From a bacterium (GTDB taxonomy: Bacteria; Bacteroidota; Bacteroidia; B-17B0; Aurantibacillaceae), in assembly GCA_027364695.1 (NCBI GenBank), contig DAHXOV010000328.1:1-6215 (forward strand): a DNA stretch of 6,215 nt. Direction: 5' to 3'. The position numbers were made by a program, and so were the translations under genes. A model generated the notes under the pieces. That model worked only from the letters and a program-made list of their open reading frames with translations. It made no database searches and had not been told where the DNA came from. Of this stretch, positions 1 through 5,583 are shown piece by piece; positions within the stretch are counted from its first letter, which is position 1, and every line of letters begins with the position of its first letter.

Positions 1-778
1 ATCTGATAGCTACTTCAATAATGCTAATCATAGGAATAATGGAAGTGAGTATAAAGTAGAGTGATATTTGTGAAATAAAATGAAGATTGAAATGTTGATG
101 AGGATTAAAAATTAAAAAAGCAAAGTAAAATTGAATAATAAATACGATATATCTGACCACTGACCAAAGTATCAGTTTTGCTTTTAAAGCAGGGGACATT
201 TGATATTCTATTGGGGATAAAAATTTTTTAAGAAAATTAAGTTTATCTGCATATAGTAATAATAGACTCAGAATAAGAAATATTAAAATGCCTAAAATAA
301 GAATGATCATGAAATGCTCATGACTAATGTTGTTTGAGTTAAAGTAAAATAAAAGAAAGAAAAGACCAAAAAAAGTAGTGATGTACATTTGAAAAGCAGC
401 ATTGACAAAGTGAAGTACAATGATACCAGGTTTATTTTTTTCTGAAAAAAAAAGAATTTTTCCCAAAAATTCACTGCTTCTGCCAGGTAATAAATGCCCG
501 TATGATAGCCCCACAAATACTGAATGGATAGCAGTTTGAAAATTTATTCTTTCCACAAGAATACTGACCTGGTACCATTTCCAACTTTCAATCATCCAAT
601 TGACAGGCATTAAAAATAAAATTAAAGATAGACAGAGTAGATTTTCAGAAGATGACAATAGTTGCAGAGACGATATAAATTCATTTTTTGTAAAAGACTG
701 GTAAATTCGAAAGAGGAGTATTATTAGCGCACTCAGCCCTAATGTCCATACAAATATCTTCCAAAAAGGATGTTTCAT
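1..778 (-). CDS. UPF0104 / LPG-synthase-TM (flippase-like) membrane protein, C-terminus beyond window
   Basis: Reading leftward from the ATG at 778, the frame stays open for 259 codons to the window edge. An in-frame stop at 794-796 makes this the first possible ATG. The protein is very hydrophobic, with probable membrane segments near residues 7-25, 44-60, 81-97, 119-145, 156-175, 202-224 and 237-252. Family marks are an N-W-x-x-E-x-x-K-W stretch at 60-68, a P-G-R-x-x-E-x-x-G-K loop at 98-107, and P249 followed by E-x-x-x-R at 255-259, which matches the E-[IL]-G-[IV]-R-G end motif I know from Bacteroidota members. Full-length members are usually about 300-340 residues, so roughly 50-70 are missing. 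The family is the membrane part of MprF-type proteins without the aminoacyl-transferase domain; it is thought to move lipids or lipid-linked sugars, but the substrate here is unknown. It is divergent from cca. Family assignment is fairly sure; function is inference. Confidence 0.82.
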   Translation of the reverse strand, partial: MKHPFWKIFVWTLGLSALIILLFRIYQSFTKNEFISSLQLLSSSENLLCLSLILFLMPVNWMIESWKWYQVSILVERINFQTAIHSVFVGLSYGHLLPGRSSEFLGKILFFSEKNKPGIIVLHFVNAAFQMYITTFFGLFFLLFYFNSNNISHEHFMIILILGILIFLILSLLLLYADKLNFLKKFLSPIEYQMSPALKAKLILWSVVRYIVFIIQFYFAFLIFNPHQHFNLHFISQISLYFILTSIIPMISIIEVAIR

Positions 779-967
779 TTTGATTTTAGTGGGCTAAAAT
801 AGTAAATGTAAGCATAAGACTGTATTTGATGCTACAAAGTAATATAAAATAAGCAGTGGCTGATTGAATCAATGAGCAATAAAATAATTTACAGATATTT
901 TAATTGGAAATAAATGCAATTGTTTTTGTATCTATATTTGCAGCCTATTTTATTTAATTAAAACAGG
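779..967. promoter_or_regulatory. Divergent intergenic region between the UPF0104-family gene and cca
   Basis: These 189 bases must hold the start signals for both flanking genes. They contain a full-match -7 element for cca (933-940, listed separately). On the minus strand TTACTTTG (842-835) matches TAnnTTTG at 7 of 8 positions, 57 bases before the leftward ATG. The palindrome ATTGAATCAAT lies at 863-873, almost in the middle. I see no open reading frame, tRNA or riboswitch-like fold here. Confidence 0.5.
933..940 (+). promoter_or_regulatory. Bacteroidota-type -7 element (TATATTTG) before cca
   Basis: TATATTTG is an exact match to TAnnTTTG, the -7 consensus of the Bacteroidota primary sigma factor. 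It is followed by CAGCC. Transcription would begin near 945-948, giving a leader of about 20 bases before the ATG at 968. No TTG lies at the expected spacing of about 19-20 bases upstream; the closest candidate, at 904-906, is too far. The call therefore rests on the -7 element and its position alone. Confidence 0.42.
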
Positions 968-2488
968 ATGAAAGAGTCGAATGGAAATAAGATAATTAGC
1001 ATAGAAACATGCGAATTAAGTCAACTGTTGCTTGGTTTGAATGAATCTGAAAATAAAAATATGGATTCGGGAAAGAGTTCTTTGCTTATGGTATTACATA
1101 CCATTAAACGGTCAGTAGATGAATGTGATACAGAAGCATTTTTGATAGGAGGCGTGGTGAGAGATTGTCTATTGTATGGTAAGGTGGGCAATGAATTGGA
1201 TATAGTGTGCATCCATAGTGCACTGGAAGTAGCAGAAAAAATATGTGAGAAATTAGGAAAAGAGGCAAAATGGAGTGTCTTTAAAAACTTCGGAACAGCT
1301 CATATAGCTTATCGTGATATGGTGATAGAATTAGTTAATGCTCGTAAGGAGTCGTATAGACAAAATTCTCGTAAGCCATCGGTGGAAACAGGTACACTGG
1401 AAGAAGATCAAGAAAGAAGGGATTTTACTATCAATGCATTAGCCATAGGTATTGATAAAAAAAACTTTGGAAAATTTTTAGATCCATTTGGTGGCATAAA
1501 TGATTTGGGAAATGGAATAATTAGAACACCATTGAACCCAACTTTTACTTTTAGTGATGACCCTTTAAGGATGATTCGTGCAATTAGATTTGCGGGTAAA
1601 TTGCAATTCAAGATAGAAGCAACAACATTTCAAGCCATCAAAGAACAAAGAGAAAGAATAAAAATTGTCTCTCAAGAGAGAATAACGGATGAATTGAACA
1701 AAATAATTTTATCTGAAAAACCATCCTATGGTTTTTGCTTGTTAGATGAGAGTGGATTATTAGATATTATTTTTCCTGAACTAGTAAAATTAAAAGGCGT
1801 GGATACCATAAATGGAATATCTCACAAAGATAACTTCATACATACACTGCAAGTTTTAGATAACATAAGTGAAAAAACACATCATTTATGGTTGAGATGG
1901 GCAGCGCTGTTGCACGATATAGCCAAGCCTGTAACCAAAAGATTTGAAGAAGACAATGGCTTCACTTTTCACGGGCATGAAGAATTAGGCGCAAGAATGA
2001 TTCCCAGAATTTTTAAAAGGTTAAAATTACCCTTAAATGAAAAAATGAAATATGTTCAAAAAATAGTGCGATTACATTTAAGGCCTATTGTGCTGGCAAA
2101 AACAGAAGTAACAGATAGTGCAGTAAGAAGAGTGCTCTTTGAAGCCGGAGATGATACAGATGATCTGATGTTGCTCTGCGAAGCAGATATTACAACAAAA
2201 AATCCATTGAAATTAAAAAAGTATTTACAAAATTTTGAATTAGTAAGAAAGAAATTAAAAGAAATTGAAGAGAAAGATCACATTAGAAATTTTCAACCAC
2301 CTGTAAGAGGAGAGGAAATTATTCAAATGTTTCAATTGCAACCTGGTAAGATAGTAGGTATTTTAAAAGATGCCTTAAAAGAAGCCATACTGGAGGGTAC
2401 AGTAAAAAATGAATATGAAGAAGCAAAAAAATTTTTAATAGACCTGTATGGAAAAATAAAAAATGATCCATCAATATTGCAAAAATAA
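968..2488 (+). CDS. cca: CCA tRNA nucleotidyltransferase with HD domain
   Basis: Adds or repairs the universal 3' CCA end of tRNAs from CTP and ATP in the cytoplasm. The 506-residue protein has the class II nucleotidyltransferase head with G-G-V-V-R-D at 61-66 and the metal-binding acidic pair at 76-78. The R-R-D-F-T-I-N-A motif is at 150-157, D-D-P-L-R (the base-selecting E-D-x-x-R equivalent) at 197-201, and E-R-I-x-x-E-L at 237-243. A C-terminal HD phosphohydrolase domain follows, with H286, H292, H316-D317, H335, H337 and H370. The acidic pair reads E76-L77-D78 where the family normally has D-x-D, an odd substitution at a catalytic position. The ATG at 968 is the first after the in-frame TAA at 959-961; GG lies near residue 61, so the N-terminus is longer than usual and M32 (1061) or M41 (1088) could be the true start. 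tsaC begins 3 bases downstream. Confidence 0.95.
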   Translation: MKESNGNKIISIETCELSQLLLGLNESENKNMDSGKSSLLMVLHTIKRSVDECDTEAFLIGGVVRDCLLYGKVGNELDIVCIHSALEVAEKICEKLGKEAKWSVFKNFGTAHIAYRDMVIELVNARKESYRQNSRKPSVETGTLEEDQERRDFTINALAIGIDKKNFGKFLDPFGGINDLGNGIIRTPLNPTFTFSDDPLRMIRAIRFAGKLQFKIEATTFQAIKEQRERIKIVSQERITDELNKIILSEKPSYGFCLLDESGLLDIIFPELVKLKGVDTINGISHKDNFIHTLQVLDNISEKTHHLWLRWAALLHDIAKPVTKRFEEDNGFTFHGHEELGARMIPRIFKRLKLPLNEKMKYVQKIVRLHLRPIVLAKTEVTDSAVRRVLFEAGDDTDDLMLLCEADITTKNPLKLKKYLQNFELVRKKLKEIEEKDHIRNFQPPVRGEEIIQMFQLQPGKIVGILKDALKEAILEGTVKNEYEEAKKFLIDLYGKIKNDPSILQK

Positions 2489-2491
2489 AAA

Positions 2492-3487
2492 ATGATTGGA
2501 GAGGATATTTATAAAACAGCAGAATTATTGAGGCGTGGAGAAGTGGTAGCCATTCCTACAGAAACAGTATATGGCTTGGCTGCAAATACCTTTGATACCA
2601 ATGCTGTAGCAAAAATATTTGGAATAAAAAACAGACCAAAATTTAATCCATTAATTGTACATATAAAAAACATAGAATACATACACACCATAGCTCAAAA
2701 TATAAATGAGAAGCTAATAAAACTGATGACACACTTTTCCCCAGGTCCATTGACTGTTCTGGTAGAAAAAAAAGAATGCATTTCTAATATCATTACCGCA
2801 GGAAGCAATAAAGTAGCAGTAAGAATCCCTGCACATCCACTCACATTGAAGTTGCTGAATATATTAGAATTTCCGCTGGCAGCACCCAGTGCTAACCCAT
2901 TTCAATACATCAGTCCTACTTCATCTATACAGGTAGCAGAACAATTGGGAGATAAAATACCATACATATTAGAAGGAGGTAAATGCAAAGTAGGCATAGA
3001 ATCTACTATTGTGGGGATAGAGAACGATGAGATCGTGGTATATAGATTGGGAGGTATAGCAATAGAAGAGATAGAAAAGTATGTTGGAAAAGTAAAATTA
3101 AAAACACAGTTAAATAAAAGTGAAATAGTTGATACCCCTGGACAATTGGGAAAACACTATTCGCCAAAAAAAAGAATGATAATAGGAGATATTCAACAGA
3201 TATTACCAAAATTTCAAAATAAAAAAATCGCTGTAATAATATTTGGAAAAAACATATTACCCGAACAAGAAAATATTGAAGTATATAATTTATCAAATAA
3301 AGCAGATGATATAGAGGCAGCGGCTCATATATTTGAGTACTTGTATAAAATAGACGCATCAGATGCAGAGCTTATTGTTGCTGGTTTACTACCTGATATT
3401 GGTTTAGGTAGAGCGATTAACGATAGATTGTTGAGAGCAGCAAGCGATATACATAGAGATATGGATGATGAAAATGAATGTTTCTAA
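2492..3487 (+). CDS. tsaC: L-threonylcarbamoyladenylate synthase (Sua5/YrdC/YwlC family)
   Basis: Makes threonylcarbamoyl-AMP from threonine, bicarbonate and ATP, the activated intermediate that the TsaD complex transfers to A37 of ANN-decoding tRNAs (t6A). The YrdC-like domain fills about residues 5-200. It shows P-T-E-T-V-Y-G-L at 22-29, the K-x-R-P substrate motif at 46-49, S-A-N at 133-135 with S-P-T-S at 141-144, and G-I-E-S-T at 168-172. The linker P-G-x-x-x-x-H-Y-S-P at 216-225 leads into a C-terminal Sua5 domain ending in G-L-G-R-A-I-N-D-R-L at 304-313. At 331 residues it is the long, two-domain Sua5 form, not the short single-domain TsaC form of E. coli. It starts 3 bases after the cca stop in the same frame, with A-rich sequence and no Shine-Dalgarno before it. 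Co-transcription with cca is very likely. Confidence 0.95.
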   Translation: MIGEDIYKTAELLRRGEVVAIPTETVYGLAANTFDTNAVAKIFGIKNRPKFNPLIVHIKNIEYIHTIAQNINEKLIKLMTHFSPGPLTVLVEKKECISNIITAGSNKVAVRIPAHPLTLKLLNILEFPLAAPSANPFQYISPTSSIQVAEQLGDKIPYILEGGKCKVGIESTIVGIENDEIVVYRLGGIAIEEIEKYVGKVKLKTQLNKSEIVDTPGQLGKHYSPKKRMIIGDIQQILPKFQNKKIAVIIFGKNILPEQENIEVYNLSNKADDIEAAAHIFEYLYKIDASDAELIVAGLLPDIGLGRAINDRLLRAASDIHRDMDDENECF

Positions 3488-3507
3488 GATGGGAGTAAAT
3501 AATTTAG

Positions 3508-3515
3508 TACTTTCG
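3508..3515 (+). promoter_or_regulatory. Promoter-like -7 element (TACTTTCG) just before the barrel gene
   Basis: TACTTTCG matches TAnnTTTG at 7 of 8 positions and is followed by CAGCA, much as TATATTTG-CAGCC stands before cca. The motif ends 5 bases before the ATG at 3521. If used, the transcript would begin at or very near the start codon and be leaderless. No clear TTG element lies about 19-20 bases upstream, so this is a candidate only. Confidence 0.35.
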
Positions 3516-3520
3516 CAGCA

Positions 3521-4282
3521 ATGAAAAATTATCGTTTCATTGTTCTTTTGTTCGTATTTTTTTCGCATCAAAATGTTGCACAACTTACTTATGACTCATC
3601 ACTTGCCTTTCCTTACTTTCAGTTTCATGCTTCTTTTCAGTTACCATCGGGTGATCTGAGTAAAAGATTTGGCAATAATATGAGTGTGGGAACGGCTGCT
3701 GTTTATAAGCTTATCAATAATTTTTTAATAGCCCTGGATGCGAATTATATATTTGGAAAAAATGTAAAGGAAGATGTTTTAACGCAACTTAAAACCGAGA
3801 CAAGTGAACAACAAAGTTTTGTGATAGATAATGAAGGATTACCTGCCGATTTACGAGTGAGTGAAAGAGGCTGGAATTTGACATTGAACTTTGGAAGAAT
3901 TTTTTATATTGATGGGATTAATAAAAACAGAGGAATACACTATCAATTGGGATTGGGATATTTTCAACATAAAATTAAACTTTATGATGCACAGAGAAAA
4001 GTGGCGGCAGTAAAAGGAAACTGGGTAAAAGGATACGACAGATTGTCTATTGGTCCTGCCTTCTATCAATATTTGGGATATACATATTTATCTTCAAACA
4101 GATATGTAAATTTTACTCTTGGTATAGAAATGTATTATGCCATCACAAAGAATGTTCGGTATTATGATTATGCTACGGCAAAGGTAGATGATAAAATAAG
4201 ACATGATTTTTTATTCGGATTTAAATTTGGATGGATATTGCCTGTGTATCGCAAAGCCGATGGATTTTTCTTTTATAATTAA
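3521..4282 (+). CDS. Predicted exported small outer-membrane beta-barrel protein, unknown function
   Basis: I do not recognise a named family. The 253-residue product opens with a Sec signal peptide: basic K2 and R5, hydrophobic 6-14, and a probable signal peptidase I cut after N-V-A at 18-20. There is no lipobox cysteine. The mature part alternates polar and hydrophobic/aromatic residues in about eight stretches (near 32-41, 54-64, 67-78, 117-128, 139-151, 175-188, 194-205, 229-240), as in a small outer-membrane barrel. The S-G-D-L-S-K-R-F-G segment at 43-51 resembles a turn common in Bacteroidota barrel proteins, and the C-terminus is aromatic (F-F-F-Y at 249-252). The ATG is the first after an in-frame TAA at 3500-3502. 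It lies 33 bases after tsaC and 2 before waaA, so a role in the outer membrane or LPS is plausible but unproven. Confidence 0.8.
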   Translation: MKNYRFIVLLFVFFSHQNVAQLTYDSSLAFPYFQFHASFQLPSGDLSKRFGNNMSVGTAAVYKLINNFLIALDANYIFGKNVKEDVLTQLKTETSEQQSFVIDNEGLPADLRVSERGWNLTLNFGRIFYIDGINKNRGIHYQLGLGYFQHKIKLYDAQRKVAAVKGNWVKGYDRLSIGPAFYQYLGYTYLSSNRYVNFTLGIEMYYAITKNVRYYDYATAKVDDKIRHDFLFGFKFGWILPVYRKADGFFFYN

Positions 4283-4284
4283 TT

Positions 4285-5568
4285 ATGAGAGCGCTTTACA
4301 CTTTTTCTATACAATGTCTTGTATTAGCAATCAAAATAGCTGGTATTTTTAATAAAAAAGCATGGCAAGCAATAGATGGAAGAAAAAAATGGAGAGAAAA
4401 ATTAAAGAACACACTACAAAATAATAAAAATGAAATAATATGGTTTCATATTTCATCCTTAGGTGAATTTGAACAGGCAAGACCATTGATTGTTTGCATA
4501 AAAACAAAGTATCCACAGTATAAAATTTTAATAACTTTTTTTTCACCATCTGGATATAATGCTCAAAAACAATTTGAATATGCTGATTGGATATTCTATA
4601 TGCCCTTTGATACGGTTAAGAATGCCTGTGATTTTTTAGATATTGTTCAGCCACGATTTATTATTTTTGTTAAGTATGAGTTTTGGATAAATTTTTTACT
4701 TGAAATAAAAAGAAAAAAACAGAATAAAAATATCAAATGCTTTTTAATATCTTCTGTATTTCGAAAACATCAACCATTTTTTAAGTGGTATGGAAAAATT
4801 TTTATTGATGCCCTTTCTGTGTTTGATAAAATTTTTGTGCAGGATAGACTCTCTGTAAAATTATTGAAGAAAATAGGATATGAAAAAAATGTTTTTTTAT
4901 CAGGAGATACAAGAGTGGATAGGGTAGTGGAACTCGCTCATCAGTCCCTGTCTTTTCCTGAAATAGAAAAATTTTGTAACGCTCAAAAAACAATCATAGC
5001 GGGAAGTACATGGCCACAGGATGAACGTATATTGATAAAAATACTGCCCATCTTGAAAAAAAACAGACTTATAAAGTGCATCATAACTCCACATGATACA
5101 AGTGAAAAAAATATTCTGAAATTGATACAATTGTTGGAAAGTGAAAAATTATCATATTGCAGATATACTCAAATACACAGTGAAAAAGAGATGACATTAA
5201 AAGATGTTTTGATAATAGATACCATTGGCATCTTAAATAAAATTTATCGCTATGGATATTTGGCATACATTGGTGGTGGATTTTATGATGGTATTCATAA
5301 TATATTAGAGCCCGCTGCATACGGGATTCCTGTGATTTTTGGACCTAAATATGAAAAGTTTTATGAAGCAGTAGAACTGATAAAATTAAAATCTGCTTTT
5401 GTTGTGAAAAATGAAGATGAATTATACAATCAATTAGACGTATTATTGCATGATACAAATGTTTATACAAGTGCATCTGTATCTGTAAAAGAGTTTATTA
5501 TAGAACATAAAGGAGCTGTTGAAAAAACACTCCAGGTATTAAATATTGATTTAACAGCGGAATCCTGA
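4285..5568 (+). CDS. waaA: 3-deoxy-D-manno-octulosonic acid (Kdo) transferase
   Basis: Transfers Kdo from CMP-Kdo to the lipid A precursor at the inner face of the cytoplasmic membrane, starting the LPS core. At 427 residues it is of normal family length. An N-terminal hydrophobic anchor (about 4-22) is followed by a basic stretch. The GT30 N-domain has H-I-S-S-L-G-E-F-E-Q at 55-64, with E61 at the catalytic glutamate, and V-K-Y-E-F-W at 129-134. The C-domain carries G-D-T-R-V-D-R at 207-213, A-G-S-T-W-P-x-D-E at 239-247, T-P-H at 268-270, I-D-T-I-G at 311-315, and the CMP-Kdo-binding G-G-G-F-x-x-G-I-H-N-I-L-E-P-A at 330-344. Whether it adds one or two Kdo units cannot be read from the sequence, and there is no fused kinase. 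It begins 2 bases after the barrel gene, which suggests translational coupling. Synonym kdtA. Confidence 0.95.
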   Translation: MRALYTFSIQCLVLAIKIAGIFNKKAWQAIDGRKKWREKLKNTLQNNKNEIIWFHISSLGEFEQARPLIVCIKTKYPQYKILITFFSPSGYNAQKQFEYADWIFYMPFDTVKNACDFLDIVQPRFIIFVKYEFWINFLLEIKRKKQNKNIKCFLISSVFRKHQPFFKWYGKIFIDALSVFDKIFVQDRLSVKLLKKIGYEKNVFLSGDTRVDRVVELAHQSLSFPEIEKFCNAQKTIIAGSTWPQDERILIKILPILKKNRLIKCIITPHDTSEKNILKLIQLLESEKLSYCRYTQIHSEKEMTLKDVLIIDTIGILNKIYRYGYLAYIGGGFYDGIHNILEPAAYGIPVIFGPKYEKFYEAVELIKLKSAFVVKNEDELYNQLDVLLHDTNVYTSASVSVKEFIIEHKGAVEKTLQVLNIDLTAES

Positions 5569-5575
5569 TGAGGAT
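5562..5575. terminator. Small hairpin between convergent genes (weak terminator candidate)
   Basis: ATCCT-GATG-AGGAT is a perfect 5-base inverted repeat with a 4-base loop. It overlaps the waaA stop codon (5566-5568) and lies just before the end of the leftward gene. Neither strand has the run of T expected of an intrinsic terminator, and the stem is short. It is listed because it is the only hairpin in the 15-base convergent gap. Confidence 0.2.
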
Positions 5576-5583
5576 CTCTTACT

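Noticed and set aside
445..453. A run of nine A (T on the coding strand) inside the UPF0104-family gene, considered as a frameshift or phase-variation tract.
   Set aside because: The frame reads family-like sequence on both sides of the run, so no frameshift is present; a single copy gives no evidence of variation.
307..516. A 69-codon minus-strand open frame rich in Phe and Leu.
   Set aside because: It lies inside the UPF0104-family gene in another frame; the longer frame has the family motifs.
197..778. Possible full MprF-type lysylphosphatidylglycerol synthase.
   Set aside because: The motifs match the short flippase-like form that starts directly with the membrane domain; no aminoacyl-transferase domain is visible and the gene ends outside the window.
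3006..3359. A 117-codon minus-strand open frame antisense to tsaC, hydrophobic in composition.
   Set aside because: It overlaps the conserved Sua5 domain completely. Its Phe/Leu/Tyr richness is what the complement of A-rich coding DNA gives, and no start signal or neighbour supports it.
4900..5320. Two overlapping minus-strand open frames inside waaA.
   Set aside because: They are antisense to the conserved C-terminal Kdo-transferase domain and have no recognisable protein features.
968..5568. Defence system, toxin-antitoxin pair or phage cluster.
   Set aside because: The genes are recognisable tRNA-maturation and LPS functions plus one barrel-like protein; no nuclease, toxin, recombinase or repeat array was seen.
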